Positions 8,615 to 16,572 of a DNA stretch of 34,984 bases are shown here, piece after piece. Origin of the DNA: CAWUIO01 sp963922455 (GTDB lineage Bacteria; Bacteroidota; Bacteroidia; Cytophagales; Microscillaceae). Location of the stretch: positions 1 to 34,984 of the forward strand of contig CAWUIO010000069.1 of assembly GCA_963922455.1 (NCBI GenBank), in the 5' to 3' direction. Under the pieces are notes generated by a model. That model was not told the DNA's origin and ran no database searches. It was given only the letters and a program-made list of their open reading frames with translations. The number at the start of each line of letters is the position of its first letter. Within the stretch, counting starts at the first letter, position 1. Both the position numbers and the translations under genes were made by a program.

Positions 8615-9552
8615 TTAAATGGTGTGACCAATCGCGTGCCCTCCCCCTACGTGTAGGGTGTCTCCGGTTACAAAATCGGCATTGCTAAGATAAAAAGCAG
8701 CTTCGGCTACTTCTTCAGGTTCGCCAATGCGCTTGATTAAGTGAAGGCCCGCCAAACTATCGGCATCTTCTACCCCAATCTTTCCTTGTAAGGGGCTACG
8801 GATAATTCCCGGAGCAATGGTATTTACCCGGATATTATCTTTTCCAAACTCTGCCGCCAACTGTCGGGTAAGGGTATGGATTGCTCCTTTGCTTGTTAGA
8901 GGAGCGGAGGCTGGGAAACCATCGATGGCGTGGTCTACCAAGACAGTTCCAATATTAATGATCACACCTCCTTCTCCTTGTTTCAACATCTGCCGGATCA
9001 CGGCTTGGGAGCTAAAATAAGTGCCTTTCAAATTGATATTCAGGAACCAATCTAAGTGCTCCTCATCTACCTCAAGAAAGGGTTTAGGTTGAAAAACCCC
9101 AGCATTGTTGATCAATACATCCACCCGGCCAAATTTATCTAGGGCAGCTTCAACCAGTTTTTCTCCGGTGCGAGGCTCTGCAATATCTCCGGGAACTTGA
9201 AAGGCAGACTGGGGGGGCCAAGTGCTTCATAGGATTCCAGGAGCCGAGACGAATTGGATGAGTTGAGTACGAGATTCATACCTTTTTCTAAAAAGTACTT
9301 GGCGATCGCCCTACCAATTCTGGTAGAGGCTCCCGTAATAATTGCGGTCTGGTTTTTCTGGTTTAATAGTTCGGAGTATTGGCTTGCTTTTACCCCCCAA
9401 TTGTCAATAGGGACCTCGTCAATCACCACGTGGGTAAATTCCGGGCTTTTGTTCAAGACATCGACCAGAAGCTGAGTAGCCCCGGCGATCAACTGTTTTT
9501 TTTGTTCATTCGTCACCTTTTCATCGGTAACTTTAATATTGATGTAAGGCAT
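8615..9552 (-). pseudogene. Tautomerase-SDR fusion gene, split by a frameshift at a G7/C7 tract
   Basis: The first frame (9139-9552) encodes a 4-oxalocrotonate tautomerase-like domain with the catalytic N-terminal Pro (MPYINIKVTDE, residues 1-65). An SDR Rossmann start follows (TAIITGASTRIGRAIA), then YEALG, after which the sequence turns to nonsense and stops. The second frame (8615-9124 from its first ATG) resumes the same SDR: VLINNAGVFQPKPFL, then an active-site region and GGGHAIGHTI at the end. Reading from the C7 tract (plus-strand G7, 9211-9217) with one extra base gives SAFQVPGDIAEP and KFGRVDVLINNAG without a gap. The intact product would be about 312 aa. SDR catalytic Tyr is not obvious: the usual Y-x-x-x-K position reads APLTSKGA. 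Either an assembly error, a dead gene or a phase-variable tract explains the break. Confidence 0.8.
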
Positions 9553-9576
9553 AACACTATTTTTTTGATTACACTA

Positions 9577-9605
9577 CAAAGATGGGTGGGAAGGGCCAGA
9601 TCCAA
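9577..9605 (-). promoter_or_regulatory. Bacteroidota-type promoter of the tautomerase-SDR operon
   Basis: On the minus strand TTG (plus 9603-9605) and CATCTTTG (plus 9577-9584) are 18 nt apart. This is one mismatch from the Bacteroidota -33/-7 pattern (TTG ... TAnnTTTG). It lies 25 bp upstream of the tautomerase ATG. Confidence 0.55.
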
Positions 9606-9610
9606 TAGGA

Positions 9611-9644
9611 GCTAGATCACCAATAAAATGTGCGCTAGATCACA
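9611..9644. promoter_or_regulatory. Crp/Fnr-type operator with a second half-site
   Basis: TGTGC-GCTAGA-TCACA (9629-9644) matches 9 of 10 conserved bases of the TGTGA-N6-TCACA palindrome. The string GCTAGATCAC is present twice (9611-9620 and 9634-9643), 23 bp apart, about two helical turns. Both lie just upstream of the predicted -33 element, the position expected of an activator. The Crp/Fnr-family gene at 9681-10244 is next door, so it is the natural candidate ligand. Confidence 0.65.
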
Positions 9645-9680
9645 CTTTTTGTAGGGTTAGGAATGTACTTTTAAGGGGGA

Positions 9681-10244
9681 TTAGCCTTGAAAGCGACTCA
9701 AAGTTTCTCGACTTACCCCTAAGTAGGAAGCAATTAATTTTTTGGGTACCCTTTGGAAAAGCTGAGGGTATTGGGCCAAAAGCATTTCATATCGTTCTTG
9801 AGCCGTGTTTCGTAAGAGGGAGAGAATTCGGTTTTGCAAGGCGACATAGCCCCCCTTGGTCTTTTTACTCCAAAAACGCTCCATTTTATGCATCTCTGCA
9901 CTGAGTTTTTCCCGATCTTCGTAGCTTATGTAGAGTAGTTCGCTATCCTCTATGCAATCAATAAAAGTATTGGCCCGGGTTTGGTTTACGAATGCATTAT
10001 AATCGGTCGTCCACCAGTTTTCCATAGCAAACATAAGGATATGTTCTTTACCTTTTCCATCAAAAAAATAAGATTTGAGACACCCTTTCATGACCCAAAA
10101 CTCCCGGCTAACGGCCTCACCTTCCTCCACTATAAACTGGTGCTTACGCTTTTTGATGTGGTGAAAATGACTTAGTATGTACTCAAACTCTTCGTCGCTA
10201 AGCGGGATGATCTCTTCTATGTGAGCACGCAGTGGATGGTTCAT
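9681..10244 (-). CDS. Crp/Fnr family transcriptional regulator
   Basis: 187 aa. An N-terminal cyclic-nucleotide-binding-like beta-roll (about 20-110) contains QFIVEEGEAVSREFWVMKGCLKSYF and GKGKEHILMFAMENWW, written here as its two cues. A helical dimerisation segment follows (about 110-150). The C-terminal helix-turn-helix is VPKKLIASYLGVSRETLSRFQG, with the family's SRETLSR recognition pattern. The protein is slightly short after the helix. No Fe-S cysteine cluster is visible, so it is not a classical Fnr. Bacteroidota have many such regulators, often acting on adjacent genes. The CRP-like palindrome in the 128-bp gap to the next operon supports local control. Confidence 0.9.
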   Translation of the reverse strand: MNHPLRAHIEEIIPLSDEEFEYILSHFHHIKKRKHQFIVEEGEAVSREFWVMKGCLKSYFFDGKGKEHILMFAMENWWTTDYNAFVNQTRANTFIDCIEDSELLYISYEDREKLSAEMHKMERFWSKKTKGGYVALQNRILSLLRNTAQERYEMLLAQYPQLFQRVPKKLIASYLGVSRETLSRFQG

Positions 10245-10405
10245 GAGAAATTGACAATTAGGTCAAATGAAGTGTTTGAAACAATACCGAATAGCAAAAA
10301 CAAATAGTGGGGGAGACTCCCAAAAGGCCAATAGCTTGAGAAATATAAGCAGTAGCATCCAATTTATCTAGCGAATCCTTTTAATTTCTAATTACCTATG
10401 CTCAA

Positions 10406-10924
10406 TCATGTGTCATGGCAGATATAACAAGCTTCTAAAGGATCTTGACTTAGGCGATTCAAAAAAATATGGTGTATAGGACACTTCTTGTCTAGACTGT
10501 CTCGCTCAGGTTTTACGTACCAATCAAAATCTTGCTTCCACGCTGAAATATCTGCCATTTGGGCATTCTGAAATAAATCCACCCATTGCCTTAAAATACG
10601 CTGTAGAATATCTTCTTCTGGGGCGTAGGGCAAAAGCTGCCAGGATTGCTCTTCTAAGGCTTTTTGGGCGATACCCACTAGGAAGCTTTTTTGCGTATCA
10701 AATTCTGATTGGGTCCAATAAATATCTTCCACATCAATCCCAACGATACCCAAACCGACGTGGCCTTGGTCGTGCTCGGCCAGCCAAATCATACATAATT
10801 TTTCCCAAGTGCTATGGGCGATGGATGAACCCGACAATAACAAGGTGGAATACAATACACTCGTCCACCGGTTATTGATCATGAAACTGTGATCCTGGGC
10901 ATCATGGGAAAAGATATTGGCCAA
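10406..10924 (-). CDS. Conserved-looking protein of unknown function
   Basis: 172 aa without a signal peptide or membrane helix. The C-terminal third holds a cluster of possible metal ligands: KKCPIHHIFLN and ACYICHDT at the very end (Cys-x2-His-His ... Cys-x2-Cys-His). The CYICH looks like a haem c motif, but no export signal is present, so a zinc site is more likely. The N-terminus is rich in aromatic and polar residues (MANIFSHDAQDHSFMINNRW, given in part). No family is recognised. It stands alone between the Crp/Fnr gene and the divergent SDR gene. Confidence 0.6.
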   Translation of the reverse strand: MANIFSHDAQDHSFMINNRWTSVLYSTLLLSGSSIAHSTWEKLCMIWLAEHDQGHVGLGIVGIDVEDIYWTQSEFDTQKSFLVGIAQKALEEQSWQLLPYAPEEDILQRILRQWVDLFQNAQMADISAWKQDFDWYVKPERDSLDKKCPIHHIFLNRLSQDPLEACYICHDT

Positions 10925-11162
10925 AACGTTTCGATTAAAATAAAACCATATGCTTATTGATCCTTACGGGAATTTGCTAACGAGAGGATAATTCTGGACT
11001 AGTATCTTTCCTTAGCATTCAAGCGCCAAATCATTGTAGACCCGCATTTTTTCAGTTTAATCCTCGAGGGTAAACATTGACCTTTCTCTCACAAGTAGTT
11101 TTTTTTTGGTATACTTGGTAAATTGACATAATTCATTCGCAATTTCATAAAAAGAAAAATAC

Positions 11163-12140
11163 ATGGCGCAAACCGATCAAAGCCCAGTTAGCACAAAATT
11201 TAACCGTAAGAGTACCGGACAAGAAGTCTTGGCCGACATGCATTTAGAAGGAAAAGTGGCCATAGTCACGGGAGGCTATAGTGGGATTGGCCTCGAGACC
11301 ACTCGGGCCCTAGCCGCTAAAGGAGTCAAGGTTATTATCCCAGTTCGCTCTCCCCAGAAAGCCGCCGAAAGTCTGAGAGACATAGAGGGCGAGGTACAAA
11401 CCGCCACGATGGATTTAAGCGATCTTTCCTCGGTACGCACCTTTACGCAAAGTATGGCCTCTGAGCTGGACCGTCTGGATTTACTCATCAACAATGCCGG
11501 GATTATGGCCTGCCCGGAAACTCGGGTCGGCCCTCATTGGGAAGCCCAGTTTGGAGTGAACCATATGGGGCACTTTGCCTTGACCCAGGGGCTTATGCCC
11601 CTATTGGAGAAAAACCCGGGCAATCGGGTAATTAGCCTGAGCTCAACGGCTCATAAAGTTAGTGATATCCGTTGGGACGATGTACAATTTGAGTCGGGTA
11701 ATTATGACAAGTGGCAGGCCTATGGGCAGTCTAAGTCGGCCAATGCCTTATTTGCCAATGCCCTTTCTCGCCGCATGAAACCCTCGGGAGGCTTGGCTTT
11801 TGCGGTGCACCCCGGAGGTATTTTCACGCCTCTTCAGCGGCACTTACCTCAGGAAGAAATGGTAGCCTTGGGATGGATTGACGAAAACGGGGAGCCTTCA
11901 GAATTGGCCAAGCAAGGCTTCAAAACCCCGGAGCAAGGATGCTCTACTACCCTATGGGCCGCTACGTCTGAGTTATTAAACGATACTCCAGGGGTGTATT
12001 GTGAAGATTGTAATATCGCTTCCCCCACCGATTTGAACAGTCCTATGGCCCGTTATTTTGGGGTAAATGCCCACGTATGCGATGATGAATCGGCCGAAAA
12101 ACTTTGGAGCATGAGTGAAGAACTCTTGGCCCAGGCTTAA
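11163..12140 (+). CDS. Short-chain dehydrogenase/reductase (retinol dehydrogenase-like)
   Basis: 325-aa NAD(P)-dependent oxidoreductase. The nucleotide-binding glycine motif is TGGYSGIG (36-43), followed by VIIPVRSPQKA, where an Arg after the second strand suggests NADP(H). NNAGIM (110-115) is present. The active site is Ser160/161, Tyr187 and Lys191 (YGQSK). Members of this long SDR type reduce or oxidise diverse lipophilic alcohols and carbonyls; the substrate is not known here. The C-terminal extension (LNDTPGVYCEDCNIA) is typical of this clade. Transcribed alone; a structured repeat starts 36 bp after its stop. Confidence 0.9.
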   Translation: MAQTDQSPVSTKFNRKSTGQEVLADMHLEGKVAIVTGGYSGIGLETTRALAAKGVKVIIPVRSPQKAAESLRDIEGEVQTATMDLSDLSSVRTFTQSMASELDRLDLLINNAGIMACPETRVGPHWEAQFGVNHMGHFALTQGLMPLLEKNPGNRVISLSSTAHKVSDIRWDDVQFESGNYDKWQAYGQSKSANALFANALSRRMKPSGGLAFAVHPGGIFTPLQRHLPQEEMVALGWIDENGEPSELAKQGFKTPEQGCSTTLWAATSELLNDTPGVYCEDCNIASPTDLNSPMARYFGVNAHVCDDESAEKLWSMSEELLAQA

Positions 12141-12176
12141 TTGCTTTTTGCAATCCTACGTTTTTGAAGATAAACA

Positions 12177-12308
12177 GGGGCTTGCCCGCGCGACTTTCCA
12201 AAGGTGTTTCATTGGAAAAATAATCCGCGCGGGCTGGGCTCTCACTACTCGTTTTACTTCCCCCTTTAGGCCTACACAAACTCAAACAGACCGCTCCATC
12301 CGCTAGGC
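12177..12308 (+). repeat. Structured dispersed repeat, copy 3
   Basis: Starts GGGGCTTGCCCGCGC. Stem GCCCGCGC pairs with GCGCGGGC (12227-12234) around a 35-nt loop that itself contains TTTCCAA and TTGGAAA, extending the hairpin. The right half is more diverged (ends CATCCGCTAGGCA). It lies 36 bp 3' of the SDR gene, in the same sense. Confidence 0.8.
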
Positions 12309-12520
12309 AATTTGGGCTAGTTTGGGGGAAAGAACCTTAAGAAAGGGGTTTTATGGGTTTATCAGATCGTGCAAGGGCTATGCTTAGCAGATTAAGTCTA
12401 GAGTTTTGAAGCAAAAAAGGGAAATAATTTGGGTGGGGCTTGCGTGCATAGCATAAGGCCCCATAAGGATTTAGAGATCATTATGGGAGGTAGCCTGCCA
12501 AAGGAAGCCTTTGGCATACC
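12309..12520. other. Non-coding remainder of the 12141-12520 gap
   Basis: Apart from the repeat at 12177-12308 and a hairpin at 12496-12516, I see nothing coding in this gap between convergent genes. Confidence 0.5.
12496..12516 (-). terminator. Hairpin after the 12521-12868 gene
   Basis: Perfect 9-bp stem TGCCAAAGG / CCTTTGGCA with a 3-nt loop, 4 bp past the minus-strand stop. No T-run follows on the minus strand, so termination is likely but weak. Confidence 0.5.
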
Positions 12521-12868
12521 CTATTTTTCTTGAATTTCCATAAGGGTCGAAGTCCCTTTACTAAAGTCTTTACAAGTCCACTCCCAGGTTTCGGAAAGAA
12601 GGATCTTGCCTTCTGGGTTTTGGGAAACAAGAGATTTACACGTGCCCGTCATAATTTCTAGGGTATCGTTTACGTGCTGGTAGCTAAATTCTAGCGAGCT
12701 ACCTACTATTTTTCCAATTAAGAAGCCCTTTCGAATGCTGCCTCCGGCATATTCACCCCATATCCTATCCCTTTCTTGGAAATAATGAAAAATAGTTTGC
12801 CCAGAAACCTCTCCATTCTCCGAGTTGGCTAAGGCTTTGAATTTTTTGTGGTTTAGGTTTATTTCCAT
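12521..12868 (-). CDS. Small conserved protein (often labelled N-acetylglutamate synthase-like)
   Basis: 115 aa, all beta in appearance. It matches a small Bacteroidota/Firmicutes family by its pattern: NHKKFKALANSENGEVS, then IFHYFQERDRIWGEYAGGSI, KGFLIGKI and a tail with ETWEWTCKDFSKGTS. Database entries often call it N-acetylglutamate synthase, but it lacks the GNAT and amino-acid-kinase domains of real NAGS, so that name is doubtful. Repeated glycine-turn strands suggest a small beta-barrel sensor or ligand-binding protein. It is bracketed by inverted repeat copies (12177-12308 and 12918-13048). Confidence 0.7.
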   Translation of the reverse strand: MEINLNHKKFKALANSENGEVSGQTIFHYFQERDRIWGEYAGGSIRKGFLIGKIVGSSLEFSYQHVNDTLEIMTGTCKSLVSQNPEGKILLSETWEWTCKDFSKGTSTLMEIQEK

Positions 12869-13356
12869 AATTGAAAGCTAAAATTAAGGTTGCAATCGTC
12901 CATTTTTTCTTTTCCCTTGGCTTAGGGATGGAGCGGCCTGTCTGAGCCCGCCGCTGGAATGCGGGTGAGCCGGCGAGTAGCGAGAGCCCGACCCGCGCTG
13001 GCAGGATTGTGCTTTAAGTGGCCACACTTTTTTACGCGGGGAAGCCCCTTGGCTTACATTTTTTTATTTAACCGCCCAATACCCCAGCCATACCTCTTTC
13101 AAAAAATGATCCCAGGTCTTAGAGCAAAAATCAAAGCAGAGAAATTCAGGCACCAAGCCTTCGTGTTGAAATATCAGGAGGGTCCGCACGGGTATGATTG
13201 ACTCTTCCTTACAAGAAAAGGCGCTATCTTATAACAAGCTTTGCAGGGAATAAATTTAGCGTAGGGATCATTTCATGGGGCAATCGCCCGGAAATTGCCT
13301 TATTATCCGTAAAATGAACTCAAATTAATTCTTATAACAATATAACCTTTAAAAAT
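12869..13356. other. Intergenic region with repeat copy
   Basis: This 488-bp gap contains repeat copy 4 (12918-13048). The following 300 bp show one short open frame ending at 13201 that begins inside the repeat; I do not consider it a gene. The last 60 bp before 13357 are AT-rich and should hold the lipoprotein promoter (TAACCTTTA near 13345 is only a partial -7 match). Confidence 0.45.
12918..13048 (-). repeat. Structured dispersed repeat, copy 4
   Basis: Minus-strand copy. The first stem is CCCGCG / CGCGGG with a 37-nt loop containing AAGTG and CACTT self-complementarity. The second hairpin is of the CGCCG / CGGCG type. It ends CATCCCTAAGCCA and lies upstream of the 12521-12868 gene. Confidence 0.85.
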
Positions 13357-14154
13357 ATGAACTATTGGAAGCTGCTTTGTATCCTGTGTATTTTCTGCTT
13401 GCCCGCTTGCCAAGGTGGAGACCAAGCCAAAGATGAGGGAAAACCCGGTTCCCAAGACACGCTCAGCCAAACGGGTATGGATGAATTAATCACTAAAATC
13501 TTGTCTTCTCCTCCCAAAAAACCGGGCTTTGCCTACCGTTTTATCCAAACTACCATCCGTTTTGACAGTACAGGAACTCCTAGCGATACCAGCCTCTGGT
13601 ACGAAGCCATTCAAATGCCAGATAAGTTTCGCATTGATTTTGGCCCCTTGGAGGCTGGCAATACGGTAATGTTTCGCAGTGACTCGGCCTATCGCTACCG
13701 GGATTCGCAATTGGATACTAGCTATTACGCTCCCCAAGATTTTTTATTTTTTGAAGGAGGTTTTCCAGGTTGTGAAGATGTGGCGGCAGTCAAGGCCCGG
13801 CTCAAAGTACTTGAAATTGATCCCGAAAAATTTCACCTAAATGAGGAAAAGGGTGTCTACGTATTTGGGGCCGAGGCCGGAGATACGACTAGTAAGCAAA
13901 TGTGGCTGGACCAGGAACATTTGTACATCGTCAAAGGGGTATTGCCCCGGGGTGAGGATAATGTGATCGTCTTGGATTTTCAAGAGTTTAAGCAATTTGG
14001 CGATGACTGGATCGAGTCGGTGGTCCTTATTTACCGCAATGGGCAGCTCATCCAGGAGGAATATTACAAAGATATTGTTGCCGACATTACCCTGCCCGAT
14101 GGATTTTTTGATCCGAACCGGGCTTTTGAGGCGCATTGGTATTCGGGTGAGTAA
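13357..14154 (+). CDS. Lipoprotein with LolA/LolB-like beta fold
   Basis: 265 aa. A lipoprotein signal peptide (MNYWKLLCILCIFCLPAC) has its lipobox LPAC with Cys at 18. Residues after the Cys are polar and flexible (to about 40). The rest consists of alternating strands: GFAYRFIQTTIRFDSTG, LWYEAIQMPDKFRIDFG, QMWLDQEHLYIVKGV and a late VLIYRNGQLIQEEYY (quoted in parts). This is the arrangement of outer-membrane lipoprotein carrier or sorting-like proteins that bind acyl chains in a half-barrel. That fold call is an inference. It has its own upstream region and is followed 17 bp later by a structured repeat. Confidence 0.75.
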   Translation: MNYWKLLCILCIFCLPACQGGDQAKDEGKPGSQDTLSQTGMDELITKILSSPPKKPGFAYRFIQTTIRFDSTGTPSDTSLWYEAIQMPDKFRIDFGPLEAGNTVMFRSDSAYRYRDSQLDTSYYAPQDFLFFEGGFPGCEDVAAVKARLKVLEIDPEKFHLNEEKGVYVFGAEAGDTTSKQMWLDQEHLYIVKGVLPRGEDNVIVLDFQEFKQFGDDWIESVVLIYRNGQLIQEEYYKDIVADITLPDGFFDPNRAFEAHWYSGE

Positions 14155-14171
14155 TCTTTTACATGAGTTAA

Positions 14172-14304
14172 GGGGCTTGCCCGCGCGTTTTAGCATACGT
14201 TTTTCTTAGGAAGGCTGGTGGCGCGCGGGCCGGGCTTTCGCTACTCGCTGCCTCTCCCCGCAGGGCCCACACGAGCTCAAACAGGCCGCTCTATCCCTAA
14301 GCCA
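14172..14304 (+). repeat. Structured dispersed repeat, copy 5
   Basis: GGGGCTTGCCCGCGC at the left, stem GCCCGCGC / GCGCGGGC (14223-14230) with a 36-nt loop, second stem CTCG / CGAG, right end TATCCCTAAGCCA. It begins 17 bp after the lipoprotein stop codon, same sense. The following 14305-14499 stretch contains no recognisable gene. Confidence 0.85.
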
Positions 14305-14499
14305 CAAAAAATAGAGCACTAAGGCCTACTCATGGGCATACCAACTCCAGGCTATAAAACCCGGGTAATGCAAGCCGATGCCCACAGCCAGTAAAAGCTA
14401 GACTGAGAACCCCGGGGTAATTTTTTATGTTTGTCCTTAAGGGCTTTGAAATATTTTAATTATTTTAATGCCATCTTTCAATCCTATTCAAACAAACTA

Positions 14500-15210
14500 A
14501 TGCAATACTACAATACCGGGGTGATGCCCGTATCCCAAGAGGCGGTGAGCGTGAGAGCTCGCTTCATCCGTCAGACCTATTTGCACCTAGCCCTTGCGGT
14601 TTTAGCTTTTGTTTTTGTGGAAGCTATATTCTTGAGTACGCCATTTATTGTCCGCTTGGGCCTCTCAATGACCCAAGGGATGACTTGGCTTTTGGTATTG
14701 GGCGGGTTTATGCTCATTTCCAACTATGCCGAAAAGTGGGCCTCCGAGTCTAGCAGCAAAACGACCCAGTACGGGGCCTTGGTCCTTTACGTGGTGGCCT
14801 ATGCCTTTATTTTTGTTCCCCTTTTATATATCGCCATTGCGGTCAGTGGGGGGAGTTTTGTTTTGATTAATCAAGCCGCCCTTCTAACCGGATTTTTATT
14901 CTTAGGATTAACCGCCGTGGTGGTTTTCTCTCAGAAAGACTTCTCTATGTTAGGAGCGTATATTTCGGTGGGGGGAATGGTAGCCTTAGGCTTAATCGTA
15001 GCCGGCATGATTTTCGGCTTTAATTTAGGGCTGTGGTTTTCGTTTGCGATGGTCTTGTTAGCTTCGGCCTCGATTCTGTACCGAACTTCCCAGATTATGA
15101 ACGAATACCACCACACGCAATACGTTGCGGCCTCTTTGGGCTTGTTTGCTTCCTTGATGCTATTGTTTTGGTATGTATTGAGCATTTTGATGCGTCTTTC
15201 TAGCGACTAA
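14500..15210 (+). CDS. Bax inhibitor-1/YccA family membrane protein
   Basis: 236 aa from the chosen ATG, with seven hydrophobic segments. These are near LHLALAVLAFVFVEAIFL, GMTWLLVLGGFMLI, YGALVLYVVAYAFIFV, LLTGFLFLGLTAVVVF, ISVGGMVALGLIVAGM, LWFSFAMVLLASASIL and SLGLFASLMLLFWYVLSI. The pattern, with RQTYLHLA at the start and the late YRTSQIMNEY...LFASLMLLFWY, is that of the BI-1/YccA family, pH-sensitive Ca2+ leak channels in the inner membrane. An upstream TTG at 14431 gives an unlikely 23-residue extension. A strong terminator follows. Confidence 0.85.
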   Translation: MQYYNTGVMPVSQEAVSVRARFIRQTYLHLALAVLAFVFVEAIFLSTPFIVRLGLSMTQGMTWLLVLGGFMLISNYAEKWASESSSKTTQYGALVLYVVAYAFIFVPLLYIAIAVSGGSFVLINQAALLTGFLFLGLTAVVVFSQKDFSMLGAYISVGGMVALGLIVAGMIFGFNLGLWFSFAMVLLASASILYRTSQIMNEYHHTQYVAASLGLFASLMLLFWYVLSILMRLSSD

Positions 15211-15240
15211 ACAGATAGCTTTATTGGATACCCTATCATC

Positions 15241-15269
15241 AAGCGGCCTTTTGCAAGGCCGCTTTTTTT
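15241..15269 (+). terminator. Rho-independent terminator of the Bax-inhibitor-1 gene
   Basis: AAGCGGCCTT (15241-15250) pairs with AAGGCCGCTT around a short loop and runs straight into seven Ts. It is 30 bp past the stop. Confidence 0.9.
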
Positions 15270-15329
15270 AGCCTGAATCCTCCTAGGGATATTTGCCCTT
15301 CTAAGCCTGATGCTATCTCATATGGCCAT

Positions 15330-15542
15330 TTAATAAGGATTTGTGCGTTCTCTTTTGAAAATTTGCGCCAAATCATATAAAGCTATAAATAGGTCTTTTA
15401 CCAGTTGCTCAAAAATAGCCGGGTTTAACGTATTTTCGTCTTATACCTTTACGATAATAGCTCCGATTTTGACCATTTGGGATTCTACTTCTCTCGATTC
15501 AACTGCGGGTAATTCAATTCTATATAATCCCCAAAACCGCAT
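15330..15542 (-). pseudogene. Degenerate short ORF with in-frame stop
   Basis: On the minus strand an ATG at 15542 opens MRFWGLYRIELPAVESRE and continues to ...IIVKV. It meets TAA at 15443-15441 and then goes on in the same frame as DENTLNPAIFEQLVKDLF and ALYDLAQIFKRERTNPY to a second TAA (15332-15330). Both sides look protein-like (balanced composition, helical second half), so this may be a decayed 70-codon gene. No family recognised. Low confidence. Confidence 0.35.
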
Positions 15543-15647
15543 GGCCCCTGGTTTAGCTAATCATCCTAAAGTAAATAAACGACCAAAAATTTGCATCTGT
15601 TAGACGTATTACGCGTAGTCCCAAAGGACTTTTTATAATCAAGAACA

Positions 15648-15734
15648 CCTCGTCATTCCAGAAAAAGCCTGAGGTCTTGGTAAGATTAGTCTGGAATATC
15701 CTCCCAAAGGCTGCCCCGAAGCGGGGATTCCAGA
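15648..15734. repeat. Palindromic intergenic element (ATTCCAGA-type)
   Basis: ATTCCAGA (15655-15662) is repeated inverted as TCTGGAAT (15690-15697) and again direct (15727-15734). A perfect hairpin CCCCG-AAG-CGGGG occupies 15714-15726. This is the look of REP-type intergenic repeats that begin CGTCATTCC. Only one copy was seen in the window. The rest of the 15211-15934 gap holds a terminator, a degenerate ORF and an imperfect hairpin (CTAATTTTT / AAAAATTAG, 15888-15910) 3' of the next minus-strand gene. Confidence 0.6.
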
Positions 15735-15934
15735 TACTTTCCCCAAATTTGCTCCAATAAAGTTCCAGCACGACGAACAGATTCTATTTTTCTGAGAGCA
15801 AAAGACTGATTTAAGCACTAGTTGTTTTTTCAAAAAATCAAGCTAAAACCATCAACATGCTAGTAATCAATGGTTTAAGTAAAATCGCTAATTTTTAAGT
15901 GAAAAATTAGTGTATAAAGATTAGCTAAGCCAGT

Positions 15935-16324
15935 CTAGTTGATCAAGATACCCAAAAACAATAATATCCCCGCCAAACGTAGGCCTGAGCTTAGTAAATA
16001 AGACCTTACAAATGGAAAGGGAAATTCGTGAGATTTTAACTTGGTATAATCCCAATATACGTTTGTGATCCAATACAAAAGTATAATTACCGTATAACTG
16101 ATCCAGGCAATTTCCAAGGGGATCACTCGATTACTTACCACAAAAAAGTAAAGCCCAATTATGAGAATTAGAAGCCCAAAACGAAGTGTTCTTCCTCCCG
16201 AAAATAAATCAATCAATTCAGCCTTCTTGTCGGATGGTAGTTTCTGGGTAGCTACTTCGCTGAGATATCGGGAAGCGAATATAAAAACCAGTAAGCCCAT
16301 CAATGCCATCATGTAGTCCTCCAT
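15935..16324 (-). CDS. Small four-helix membrane protein, unknown function
   Basis: 129 aa with four hydrophobic helices: MALMGLLVFIFASRYL (about 5-20), LRFGLLILIIGLYFFVVS (47-64), IAWISYTVIILLYWITNVY (73-91) and LRLAGILLFLGILIN (115-129). A charged loop, TQKLPSDKKAELIDLFSGG, lies between helices 1 and 2. No enzyme motif is visible. Codon use and AT content are somewhat different from the neighbours, but the frame is intact. I do not recognise the family. Expressed alone, by position. Confidence 0.65.
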   Translation of the reverse strand: MEDYMMALMGLLVFIFASRYLSEVATQKLPSDKKAELIDLFSGGRTLRFGLLILIIGLYFFVVSNRVIPLEIAWISYTVIILLYWITNVYWDYTKLKSHEFPFPFVRSYLLSSGLRLAGILLFLGILIN

Positions 16325-16550
16325 AAGATTCCTTCTTATTGATAAAGTACCGTGGGTTCTCTTAAAGTTGCTTATCTCACCACTTAAAAAGAGGTGTTTT
16401 TACAAACCCAAAAGTACAAAACCCTATTCTATTTTGTGCCAAGCGTATCCAAAAAATACCTGCTTATTTGTTGATCGTTTGGGTTCACCTTTTTAGCAAA
16501 ATCACGGAAGATTACTTGCCCAATAAGCTATTATAAGACTTCTCCTATTT

Positions 16551-16572
16551 AAAAAACTTAGCTTGATAAGCT
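16551..16572 (-). terminator. Terminator of the hydrolase gene
   Basis: Directly after the minus-strand stop, AGCTT-ATC-AAGCT (plus 16560-16572) forms a short hairpin followed by AAG and six Ts (plus 16551-16556). The stem is only 5 bp. Confidence 0.55.

Noticed and set aside
10406..10924. Haem c protein based on CYICH
   Set aside because: No signal peptide or membrane anchor, so cytochrome c maturation would not act on it.
12521..12868. True N-acetylglutamate synthase
   Set aside because: 115 aa without GNAT or kinase motifs; the name seems to be a propagated label.
12959..13201. 80-codon plus-strand frame
   Set aside because: It begins inside the structured repeat and its first half is only the GC-rich repeat translated; no independent support.
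14431..14499. TTG start for the Bax-inhibitor-1 protein
   Set aside because: The added residues are not family-like and the ATG at 14500 fits the usual N-terminus.
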